A stretch of DNA of 64,000 nucleotides, taken from NCBI GenBank assembly GCA_030770545.1, contig CM061098.1:7830001-7894000 (forward strand), in the 5' to 3' direction. The DNA comes from Macropodus opercularis. Its lineage: Eukaryota > Chordata > Actinopteri > Anabantiformes > Osphronemidae. The position numbers and the translations under genes were made by a program. Positions 27,401-38,000 of this stretch are shown one piece after another; position 1 is the first letter of the stretch; every line of letters begins with the position of its first letter. The notes under the pieces are model-generated. The model saw nothing but the letters and a program-made list of their open reading frames with translations. It searched no databases and was not told the origin of the DNA.

Positions 27401-29845
27401 AACTATAGATCACCTGTGAGGGAGCAGCACCCTATTTCACCAGGACTTGTCTCACTCTATTCCTTAGCCGCTGGAATCACTCTGCCCAAGACAAAACGAC
27501 AAGTCACGCCTTTTGTGTGACTTTGTGAGTTTTTTCACCCTCTCAGTCGGTTTAGTTCACATAAAAGGCACTTTTTTGTGCCTGCAGTACATGCACATGC
27601 AATCATAACTTGAAAAATCATTCTGCCTTATAGCACGGTTATATTTTGCGAAAAGAAAAGAGCGTTTTCTTGTAAAATTCTGCACTGACCTTACATCTGA
27701 ACCTGGGTGGGAAGGTAAATTTAGATGATTTCGTTGCTGATTTCTTTTTATGATAATATGAGGTTGTGTTAATTGGAGAGAAACCTCGTTATATAAGTGA
27801 GAAATTCACCGCTGATCTCAGCTGGGCTATATCTGACATCACTCTTTGTCTGTGTGGGTGATGAAAGCCCTACAACGAAAAAAATCCCCACCTGCAGAGA
27901 TTATTCTGATATACAGAATCTGAATCTGCACCAATCATCTGGATGAGAACAAATGACAAATGATGTAATGACCCACACCCACAGTGATTTGTGCTTTGAA
28001 AAAAGAACTGCTCATTAGAGACAGAAAAGTGTGTGTTCCCAGCATAACAAAGGGCGGTTGGTTTAGTAGTTATCGCAGCAGTTTTATTTGTAAATGATGA
28101 AAATAGCCTGTGAACTACAGGCAATGCCAAACTTATCAATTGGGTAAATTGCACGATTTCTATCCTGTTAATGTATCCTTCAAACTCATTTTTAATACAT
28201 CTTTTATTGCCTAAGGCAAAACTCTGTTCCTTTGATCCTCTGCAAGTCTGTGCATAAAGGATCATAAGGAATTGTGCCATTAGGATTAGGGGAACAGCTT
28301 CTTTTATCAATTACATCAAAGTTTCAGCCAGTGCCCATTAAATACATGCTCACACAGACACACAAACATACAAATACACATGCGCACCATTTAATTCTCT
28401 GGACATCGAAGAGATTGTTGGTAAAAATAAGGAGCACATTTTTGTACTCCACTCAATGTCTGCATAGTAATCAGCTTGTAAATTTGGGTTGAATCACAAG
28501 TCAATCCTCAAAGCATCATGCTTGTTAGACCCGTAGGCTTGAGGCTAGGAGCTTGGAAGAAAGCCAGGGGCATTTAAAAACAGTCTTCTATCCAAAGAAA
28601 GGATGAAAGCTTACTTTTAACTCCTGCTATGCTGCCAGTGTTGAAAGTGCACTGCTGACACTGTTACTGTGCTCTGTGCAAACATGCTGAAATGAACACC
28701 AGCCGCAGATGATTCTAATGATAATAAGCAGCAGGGACTATGTTGTCATTACCAAATAGTCCCAAGACTCTGTTATTAGCAGCTGCAAATCTAGCTGCTC
28801 TTTACTGTACTGTAAAGCACATTTTATGCTGGAAGCCCGACTCTGACTTGATGAAGATAGAAGACGTGTTATTTACGGTAATAACTGGAAATAAAGCAGT
28901 TGAATTAACACCCCTTTGTAGGACATAAAGGAGCTACCTATGCGGTGCCCTTGTGAGATGGTAAATTTTATAATGTCACCCTCTGTGTTGGGATTGCGTG
29001 GAATAAAATCCCAGATGACTTGTTATAGCAACTAAGAGGAGATGGATCACCTGCCTGAAACAGATGTTGCTGCCACACGCAGGGCCCTCTAAAAACAATG
29101 TGATCCTTCAGGAGCAGCTAAAGCACGCGCATACACAAACGAAACACAGATCTCAACATATTACATGGATGTGCCCCCCGCTTGCAGCCACGCACACATG
29201 AACAGTACACAGACCTGAATGCAGCCACACACAAAGGGATTTTGTGAGCACACAAAATGGACATCACCCAAGCTTTATTTGTTTGCGTTTTATTCTCAGT
29301 GCCGCTATAGTGGAGACGATATCACACAGTGAAGAGCTGTTGATAAAACCTGCACAGCATGCCCTGTAGTGTTTATTTTAGCATGAGAGGTAAGGCCTCG
29401 CCATGTTGCAGACAGCAAGGTCTTGTCGAGCACAGATATAGTAGAGGCTGTGTTCTATTTCACATTTGTTTGTTGGTGTTGTTTTTCAAATTAAGAGCAG
29501 GGTATGGTACCAGGAATTGAGACAGAATCTAAAACCTTGATAAACCTAAGAGGTTCCTGTTAATGAAGAGGCAGCTCATAGGGGACCATTTTTCTATTTT
29601 CATTTCTTTTTAATATCTCGTTTTACTTTAAAAGTTCAGATGCTTGCATGTTTTGTAAAGTCTCCATTATCTTGGGAATAGAAATGGAGCACATGCACAC
29701 AAAGCTAAATGTCAACCTCCCTCTCTTGGGTAAATGACTCATATTGTGTTTGAAGACTGGAGTAGGAAGGTATGTGATAGACCAAAGTTGAACCCAAGTT
29801 GGTTGGTAGTAAGCGGCCTAATAATAGATTTTGTACAAGCATCAA

Positions 29846-29950
29846 TTCAGTTCAGTTCAGTTCAGTTCAGTTCATTTCATTTCATTTCATTTCATTTCAT
29901 TTCATTTCATTTCAATTCAATTCAATTCAATTCAATTCAATTCAATTCAC
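29846..29950. repeat. Three-block pentanucleotide microsatellite (TTCAG)5(TTCAT)8(TTCAA)7
   Basis: This is an uninterrupted 5-bp array whose fifth base changes in clean blocks. TTCAG occurs five times (29846-29870), TTCAT eight times (29871-29910), TTCAA seven times (29911-29945), and then one TTCAC. On the minus strand the order is TGAAT, then TGAAA, then TGAAC. The array lies on the 3' side of the minus-strand LINE relic at 30050-30760, and CR1/L2-type elements end in short tandem tails. The array is therefore probably a LINE tail that later expanded. Open frames across it encode only low-complexity Ser/Phe/Gln peptides. Confidence 0.97.
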
Positions 29951-30049
29951 ACAACTAATTTACAGAAATATTACCTTTCTTTCTAACTCTGGCTCTGACT
30001 CACTGTGGACTACTGGGATGTGCCATTAGTAAGGATCAGTAGTTTAGCC

Positions 30050-30760
30050 ATTTAGCATTATCAAATGTGTGGGGCAATTTCTGAGCCTCACTTTGAAAAA
30101 TGTGAGGCTTTAACAGTTTTCTTTCAGGTAAAATAGCCTTATTTTAGTCCAATGTCCAAAGATTTTTTAGCTCATCGATTCCTCACAGTATCATTTGAAG
30201 CTGAGGATGTGTCACATGTTTATTTAACTGGTTTTATAAGAAGCTCAGTAGTCCCCTGTGTAGCTACTGTATCCTCTGTGACTACTGATCACTGAGTAAG
30301 TAGTACTGTATTAGTATTTAGCAGTAGTATTAACCTGCAATCTACCATGGAGTTTTCTGATAACATGAACAAATCTATCTGTACACATATGTATAAACAA
30401 ATGTAGCACTGTTCCTTTAATCCCAGTGCTCCATTCTCTCTTATAGGATGTTGTGCTCTATAGTATCAAATACAGCAAAAAGCTCCAAACAGATGAGTAT
30501 AGAAACAAATCCACTATCTCCACTAGTCAAAAGAAGAGTTTAGACATGCTTATTAAAGGTAAAACCCTTTTGAACAGGCCAGTCTAGTCTAGGAAACATG
30601 TTGATGGTTTAGATTCATTAATTGTTGAAATTAGCTCAGCATGATCTTTGGGGAAGACGCAGCCTAAATAGACTGAGGTCCTACAGGCAGATCTGGTGTA
30701 GCTGATGTCAATCTGTTTGTTTCCAGCTGCAGGAAGGATCAGATCACATTTTCTCTAATA
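30050..30760 (-). mobile_element. Decayed CR1/L2-type LINE reverse-transcriptase fragment
   Basis: Read on the minus strand, this carries pieces of a non-LTR reverse transcriptase in the right order. Near 30657-30592 is FPKDHAEL followed by ESKPSTCFLD, the RT N-terminal region. At 30530-30441 is SGDSGFVSIL and then CLELFAVFDTIEHNIL, which is RT motif A; the first aspartate of the usual LDLS is a glutamate here (30483-30485). At 30431-30350 is EHW, then GIKGTVLHLF. At 30108-30056 is QSEAQKLPHTF, the post-RT region. The copy is dead: there is an in-frame stop at 30584-30586, another at 30441-30443, and frame changes between blocks. The stretch linking the early RT region to motif A is missing, and so is the FADD-box region. 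Its 3' side abuts the pentamer array at 29846-29950, which looks like its expanded tail. The family call rests on recognised protein motifs; the outer edges are approximate. Confidence 0.82.
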
Positions 30761-31119
30761 GCTATGATTTTACAAGAAAGAAGATACCTGGGGTAGCTCC
30801 TATTCTCTCTGATGAACAACATGTGGGTCTGGCATCTCAAAGTGCTTTGTCTCTCCAACCTGGACAAAATTAGTCTGAATTAGTGGAACGCCACTTCCTT
30901 TGTAGCTGTCAGGATGTTTGCTTTTCACATTTCACACATAAGCTGTTGACGTGAGACGGAGTCTATTGTCTTGTTCACTGAGAAATGTGACACACAGTAA
31001 GCAAACAATAAAAGCCTGCAGGTATCTTTAAGACTGCGATCTTGCAGGTGAAAGTCCATCTTTCCTGAGCAGACAGGACTACGCTGTAAGCTCTGTGTGC
31101 AAACTTCCCGCATTGTCTC

Positions 31120-31420
31120 CATTGTGTGATCTGTAAAATGAGACGACCTGCACTATGTGGCATTGGTAAAGGGATTAGGAGACATGATTTATGCTCAAAA
31201 GACATTTATCGTTCAAGGCAAATGGGCTTCTTTTCTCAGAGGAACAATGGAGGACTGCCTGACTCCTCCCTTAATCTTTGGGAACAAAAAGGGCTCGCTA
31301 AACTGGAACTGAGGGTCCCCGTGTAATTCAGACCTTGATTAAGCCACTTCTCCTAATTTTACATTAGCCTGACTTTCTAGTCCCCAGTTATGACCATTAA
31401 TCACACGCTGCAGTCATACC
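31120..31420. promoter_or_regulatory. Candidate conserved non-coding element
   Basis: A consensus SOX site AACAATGG (31243-31250) is followed by homeodomain-like TTGATTAAG, CCTAATTTTACATTAG and ATTAATCAC between 31334 and 31405. It lies just beyond the LINE relic in unique sequence. Confidence 0.28.
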
Positions 31421-32554
31421 GGATCACAGGTCAGCGCAGAAAAAAACATCAGATGGTTCGCTTTTTGTTGGTAATTGAGGAAACAGAAAACTAAAGGTTC
31501 TAAATCAAAGGTTCTCACTGTCTTTGAAATAGTTTGGAGAAGCAGAAACTAAAGAGAAAATGCTTTTGTCCCTTTGTTCTTTCCTTTTCTCTTTGTCCAG
31601 AGAGCCATTTGTAAACCATGAGCTGAAGGTGCCTTTCATTTTTCTGAAATAGGTGGAAAAAAACCTACTGTTTACTACTGTCCCTTTTGAAAATGATTTG
31701 TTGGAATTGGTCCCTGACATAGCTCCAGGATATTTTGTCGTTAACATTCCAGATCCGAAAATGTTTTTGACCTCCTCCTCCCATCCCTTCCTCAGCACAG
31801 CACACCTGCACTAGAGATCTGAAAACACACACTGTAACCTCTGTTTGAATCCCAGGCTACAAAGCAGATTGACGGTGTTGAATGGGGTTTTTCATGTATA
31901 CTGTACATTATGCTTTTTACACCAGAGGCTTGTCCATAATCACATTGAATCTGCAGGAACATAAGAGTCAAAAGAGTCAAAATGATTGGCGTGACTTTCA
32001 CCCTCAGTGGTTGGGTTTGGCACTGAGGTGCGGGTGGGAGGAGGAGGGTCCTGGATGTTAACACATGGCATAGTACTCAGCCATGGAGATTAATGGTTCT
32101 GACTGCATCAGCCCAGTGACTGGGGATCAGAGGATGTAATTGGGTTGAGACCAAATACAGGCATTCGAGACATCTGCTCATAGCGTGAGCCAATCGTACG
32201 CCCTCATCCCTGCCACTCTTCCAGTTGTTCGCCACCTGAGGTAAAGACATGTGAATCTCTTGTGTATGGGACAATCTGCTTTGACATTTTGTTCTTGATT
32301 ACTTGTCTATGTTTTGTTTTTTTAATCAAACATCCATTATTTTGTCTTAACAACTCCTCTGAAAAGGAATCAATAAAAGGATTGTTATAACTCTGAAGAA
32401 CTAATTGCAAAAATAATTACAGTTCAGAAAGAATTCAGTGCATTTTGTAAACATTGATTTACATCAAAAAATCTCTAGGGCACATTGTACTGTGTAAATG
32501 TTGTTTCATTCTGTCAGAGTTTTTCGTATCTGTATTTATATCCTGTGTAATGTG

Positions 32555-32645
32555 GTCAGCATGTAGCTCAGGGGCAACGAGTTGTCCACCAAAGAAATAG
32601 TTGGCAGTTTTATCCCTGGGTGTCAAGTCAAATGTTGCCCCTGTT
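32555..32645 (+). repeat. tRNA-like SINE-type relic (degenerate)
   Basis: TAGCTCAGGGG at 32564-32574 matches a pol III A box. About 40 bases on, GGCAGTTTTATCC (32603-32615) resembles a mutated B box (usual GGTTCGATCC). The intervening bases (ACGAGTTGTCC, AGAAATAGTTGGC) resemble the arm of fish tRNA-like repeats, which often continue with a segment similar to the one that follows here. It lacks an intact B box and cannot fold as a functional tRNA. It may be only a chance or very old copy. Confidence 0.4.
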
Positions 32646-34454
32646 TTGTTTTCTTTGCTTCTAAGTCACACTGGATCAAAAATAAATTACAAAAAGTCAG
32701 TGTCGTAGAAATGATGTCTAAACAAATAAATTAAACCTGGACCCACACTTTACTTCATGACGTTTAAAATTGGGCAAACATAACAATGTAAACATACACA
32801 GATATCCAAAAGAATTTAAAAGACAATAGATGAGTGTTGTAAAAAGAAAGACCTGTTGCTAACAAAAACACAAATGTAACAACATTACAAGACAGCACCT
32901 TAAACAAATGCATAAACTAAATTAGACTTTTTTGCCTTGATGCAAAGTCACTCAGTGTGACTATAAAGCTGTGTATTCAGCGTTATTACATTATGAATGA
33001 GTCGTGGTCTATTTTGTAGTATTTTGATTGGGACTGATTTTATTAGTGCAGTCAGTGCTGCACTCTCTGATTGATTAATCTTGCCACGCTGCCCTTGGCA
33101 ACCTGCCATCGACAGCTGCCCATATCTAAATCTGCTACTGCGTCTAGATATATGCTTATTCTAGTCTCAACACGTCTGTGATCGCCGTTATTTTTATGTG
33201 TACAAATTCCACATAACGGTCCCTAAATGAAGTCATAATCTTTACCTCAAAACTAGCCAACTTGAAATGAGCTGGTCTTGCTCTTTTGACATTGTCATGC
33301 TCTTGTAATTTCAGCAAAGTCCCTTCTCTGATCCCAGCTGTGGTAGGAAGAGAAATCATGTAAATTTATTGGTGACATTGAGATGGTTCTTTGCTATTCA
33401 AATGAGGCCTGCCTCGTCAGATGCTAAATGGTACGACGTATTGGCTGGTAGCGGTAACCTCCCTGCAAACAGCTGTGACCCCATGCAGGAAGTCAGACAT
33501 CCCACTTCCTGTGGCAAGCTGTGCCGCTGGCTCTCTTGGCCATGGATGGCTTTCTAATTGGTGTCCTCTCACCCCTTTACACTGAGATGCTCCTGCCTGA
33601 CAGGTCTTGGCAGCAGGAGGAGATGTCCTTGGGGGGAAAAAAGTGTGATCTGAGAAAATGCCAGAGTACAACATTTTAGAAAAACGTCCCTCAAAGTCTT
33701 TTCAACAAAAGAAAACTGAGGGGGAGTTTTATTAGACGCAGTATAAAAACCAACAATGAAGGGAATCTGTGTGAGCTTGTCACGAGCTACCTGATAACGA
33801 TGCAAGTGCAATGCTTTGAAAGCAAACAGAATTTCGTCATTGTGCGATCCGAGTGCCTGCTAACTAAAGCGATGGCATTCAGTGCTGCAGTGTCTTTGTA
33901 TGCAACATGCTGAATCGCTAGGTATGTAATGCGGATAAAGCCGAACGACAGAGCTCATCCAAGGTTTCAGCAGAGTGTAGTGTGTATTTAAAAGTATTGT
34001 CTGAAAGCAGAGTTTTCCTTTTCATTTTTCTTTCTTTCTTGCAGACATTGTTTGGTTTTGCTGTATTCAGTAGGATCTAAGTAACATGCTTCTCCAAACA
34101 AATTAAATGTTAGACAAATGTTAAACAAAAGCAAAGCTGCTTTAAAATACAAGTAAAAGCTTGAACAAAAGACAGCAAATGAAGTCTCACACCGTTTGCC
34201 CTCGAGGTGTGAAACATGCTTAACATGGAAGATAATACTGACCTGCTGCCGACGCCTTTAATTCAAACGGTACCACATTGAGTAGAATATAATAATTGAC
34301 CATTTCATAGCATTTTGTCTTTCCAAATAGGAAGGTGAATGTATTTAAATGGATAGTGTTTGTTTCTTGGATGTGTTGATACAGAAGAGTCACTTTCCTT
34401 CATGATTCATTTGCTGCACTTTTGACTTTAGGTTCAGGTCTGGATCGCGCACCC

Positions 34455-35013
34455 TCCAGCAGTCCTTTGATGATTTCGTTATAGTGGGTGTCTGGTAGAG
34501 TAAGGAGAACCATCTGCAGCTAAATGTCAGCAAGATCAAGGGGCCGGTGGTGGATTTCCGACAGAGCGAAAAGCTACTGACACCTGTCATCATTCAGGGT
34601 GAGAAGGTGGAGATGGTGCAGACCTACAAGTACCTGAGTGTGTACACAAACCTCAGCAATCTGAAGAGGGAGACGCTGTAACAAAGAGGGCAGTGCAGTC
34701 TGTTTTTAAGAGTCTGTGCTTAGTCCTCATGTTTATCCCAGCAGCAGAAACCAGAGCGCTGTGGTTTTTGTCGATGCTGCTATTTTCCACTTCTTCCTGT
34801 ATGTTAAATATTCCGGTACACTGTTAGAGTTAATTCATTGACTCCAAACGCAAGTTTAATCTGCTTTAGAGCTGCAGCCATGTGGTTTTTTTTACTTTCA
34901 TTTTCTCTATTTGTGTTTTGTTAATATTCTTCCCTGAAGAATCCTCGCGCGTCTTCCTTCTGTAAGGGTGTCCCCATGGTCATTATTAAATTTCTATCTT
35001 ATCTTATCTTTCT
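34455..35013 (+). mobile_element. 5'-truncated CR1/L2-like LINE remnant with 3' tail
   Basis: On the plus strand, frame 34460 onward reads QSFDDFV, a TAG stop at 34496-34498, then SKENHLQLNVSKIK and PVVDFRQSEK. It continues TPVIIQGEKVEMVQTYKYL (YKYL at 34625-34636) and ends at TAA (34679-34681). This is the palm-to-thumb stretch of fish non-LTR reverse transcriptases (usual form LNVSKTKE, VVDFR, YKYLG). Catalytic RT motifs upstream are absent, so it is 5'-truncated, and sequence after YKYL is shortened by deletion. The end near 34965-35013 has the typical 3' signature: a CCCCATGG stretch, ATTAAA, then a short (TTATC) tail. It is non-functional and cannot be the source of the 30-kb copy, which is on the other strand and covers mostly different RT segments. 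Confidence 0.82.
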
Positions 35014-38000
35014 ATTCACAGAACACAATATTTCCTAACTCACATATCTGCATCCTATATAAAATCCAATTGTAGGGGTACAGATAGTGCAGTAAGAGTT
35101 CATAGAGTAGTGAAATCCAGTGTGTGGAACATGCAGCGTCCTCATATCCATGGTTTTGATATTGAGTGCACTTGCTGTGCTTTCAGACTTTATCTGATGA
35201 TGCGCAGAGGAAAGAACTACTATCTATATTGTTAAAGCCAAAGCCTGTGGGCCTCAAACATCGAAATGTCAGGGTTGGGCTAAATCCAAAAGATAAATTA
35301 TTCATATGGCCCTAGTAAAGGCTGTGCATGAGGTCACCAGCAGGCCTCACAAGCAAAGGAGAACTTGACAGGGAGCAGCACACCAGTAGTCGTCTAACCC
35401 CTGTTAGGGAGAGGAGGGGTCATTGCTGAAGCAGCTGTTCAAGCAAGCAGAGGAAGTGACCTGCTCAGTAAACCATAAACAAGTGTGAAGAATATGCAAA
35501 AAAGTCTTCTGCACTGTACACAGAGTTGGATTTGGCAAGCTAGCGTGATCACCTTGGGGAGGTGATGAAATGAGATGAGAGAGGCCCGCCAAGTCAAACA
35601 CACTGATGTCACTGCAGATTTGAGAACGCGTTTGATCCCGCTGATGTACCTAACTTCGTGACAGGAATCTTTGCCACCACGTATCAGATGACAGGAAAAC
35701 AATCTCGGGTCAAATGAAACAAGATGCTGTTGACTAGGTTACGTCGTGGGTATGAACGAGTAAAAGGAAACGTCACATGTACTTCTCTCCACTAGATAGC
35801 AAGAAAGGCTGCAAGCACACCGGGACAAAAGACGGGTGACAAACATCTGATCTGTGGGTCCATGTACGACAGGCATATTGCTTTAAAACAGACATTATTC
35901 AAACATTAGGGCTCACACAGTCCATGTCTAGAAAGTAACACGTAACAGCATAAACCTGATGCTCTAAAATTAAGAGTTTTATTGAGCCAGTTATTCCCTA
36001 AGGACTAAACCTCTTCGTGTTCTGCAAACTCCTTTTCTTTCAAAAACGCAAATTGTTATATTTCTACTGTGCATCTCTGAAGCTGTGACAAGGAAACCAA
36101 TGCTGACCTTCATTTAGACCAAAGAATGACAATACTGGAGAGGAATAAGAAAGTGAGTGGGGAAAAGAGAAAAAAGCGAAAATCAATAGCTCATTTTCTG
36201 CTTTTTTGTATAGGGATTCTGATGTTTGCTGAGATAAAGGTCGACAAGCCTGAGAGATCTCTTGAATCGTCTAAGCTTGAACAACCCTGAAATTGCTATT
36301 GTGTCCACGGCAATTTAAAAGTGAGAAATCAGATTTTGCCCCATTGCCCTTAATGTGTCTTATGTAAAAAAGGTTAATTTAGTTAGTTTGTCTGTGCATA
36401 GATTTTTGTTTTATCATAAATAAACAGATAACACAGATAAAGAACGAAAATCTTTTTATTAATATTTCTGGGCCTTGTATTAAAAACAGACCATCACCCC
36501 AAAATAGAGTCAATAAAACTTCTGTGAGCTACTATATCATAAACAATAAAACACAACTCTACAATATAACATATAGACACACATAAACAGATGATAGAAA
36601 TAACAGCATCCGCTCAGGATGAAAAGGGTCACGCACACTTTATTAAGGTTTTATTAGTGGATGAGGGACCGCGCATAAAAATGCAGACTAAAGTGAAACA
36701 GTTCTTTTGAATGACAGGCTAGTTAGCAGATCTGGCCAGTGATGAGGACGAAGTTGCGTTAGAATAATTGCATCAGATTGCATCAGCTCTCTGATTCAAC
36801 AGCATGAACGGGAAACAAGACAGAACCACAAAGCTGAGACGTTAAGTCGGTGGAAGGTACGGTACCATATCAGATAATTTACAAAATGACATGCAAGCGA
36901 GTGTAAAAACATGTTCAACTTGACTCATTTCACAAATTCTTCGGTAATAGAGGTCATTGAGGTAATGTTAGAATGGGCCCTGCTTCCTTTTTCAGCAGAG
37001 TTGTCTATGTCTTACCCTGCTGTGTGTTCTCACAATAATTTGTAGGTTCTGAAGATGGTGTGATTATGTCCACAGGAGACTTCCACATCCATCCTCACTT
37101 CCATCATTCCGCCCCCATTCAAAGAGGACAAGTGTCAAGTTCAAAGCCTTTGGTAATTATGATGTCTGCTCTCAGCAGGAGGTGTGTCGAGATGGGTCAG
37201 AAACGTCCAAATCAACCTGTGTCGCGGCTATTTTAGAGGAGGAAAAGGCGATTCACTGGGCGATTCAAAGGCAGCAGAAATAAACAAAACCTGCACCATA
37301 TAGATACACGGTACATAGCCCGTAGCCGTTTGCTGGCGGTAAAGGCAGCCTGCCAGTCAGAATTGCAGTCTGACAAAATTTTAATTTGAGGTGTATCTCC
37401 AGCAAACCTTGGTGACTTGCTCACATAAGCTGTTTTCTGACATATACAGTACTGCAGCCCTGAACCTGTACCTCAGCCCTGCGGCAGGACCAGTTGGGAA
37501 CCACTGCTCTGGGACCTTTCAAGGCAATGCAGGCAGGCCACAAGCATGTGTGTGTAATACCGTATGTCGTTTCCAAACAGAGTGCAGGTTAAAACATCAA
37601 ATAAGAGCAGCATAGATGGTTTTAAATGTAATAACCATCATACTGTCACTGCAACTCGGTGCCAGGCGTCGTCTTAATAACAATCATAACTAAAGAAAAC
37701 AATGAGTTATGTTTGCTAAGAAGGAAAGATCAGCGGGTATTAAAATGTTGATTCTAATCATTTATACTCCTACACTGCTCAATCTCTCAAGGCTGAGATC
37801 AAATAACAAAGCATTAACTGAGCCGGAACGGTATAGACGTGAGCTTAGCTACTGCAGTGAGCCACAAAACAGCCTGGAACCTGACATCAGCATCGCTACA
37901 GTACAGGCTGCTGCCATTATAAGATTAATAGTTTGTAAGTAGTGTTGGCACGATGCCTTTAGCTTGACTTCCATCTTTGAATCCCACAATCTGAGCACAT

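Larger units (their letters stand above)
15894..29845. other. Intergenic desert, no gene seen
   Basis: Beyond the listed microsatellites and candidate elements I see only unique sequence with chance open frames (longest 146 codons at 27870-28310, minus strand, no domain). A repeat-free block at 27280-27450 has enhancer-like texture. Confidence 0.6.
30761..34454. other. Intergenic stretch between two LINE relics
   Basis: This holds the candidate element at 31120-31420 and the tRNA-like relic near 32560. Otherwise it is unique sequence with no recognisable gene. The part just above 30761 may include further worn LINE 5' sequence that I could not recognise. Confidence 0.55.

Noticed and set aside
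28055..28080. Possible SINE A-box-like stretch (GGTTGGTTTAGTAGTTA)
   Set aside because: There is no B box at the expected distance and no tail, so too little to call.
27870..28310. 146-codon minus-strand frame with a hydrophobic start
   Set aside because: It looks like a signal peptide at first, but the rest has no recognisable domain and no supporting exon structure.
29734..30029. Open frames rich in FSSVQF/FISFHF/FNSIQF
   Set aside because: A five-base repeat read in two frames gives pseudo-periodic peptide; no gene.
37471..37520. GTTGGGAACCACTGCTCT, a phrase seen in several vertebrate DNA-transposon families
   Set aside because: The similarity is limited to about 20 bases, with no terminal repeats or flanks to support an element.
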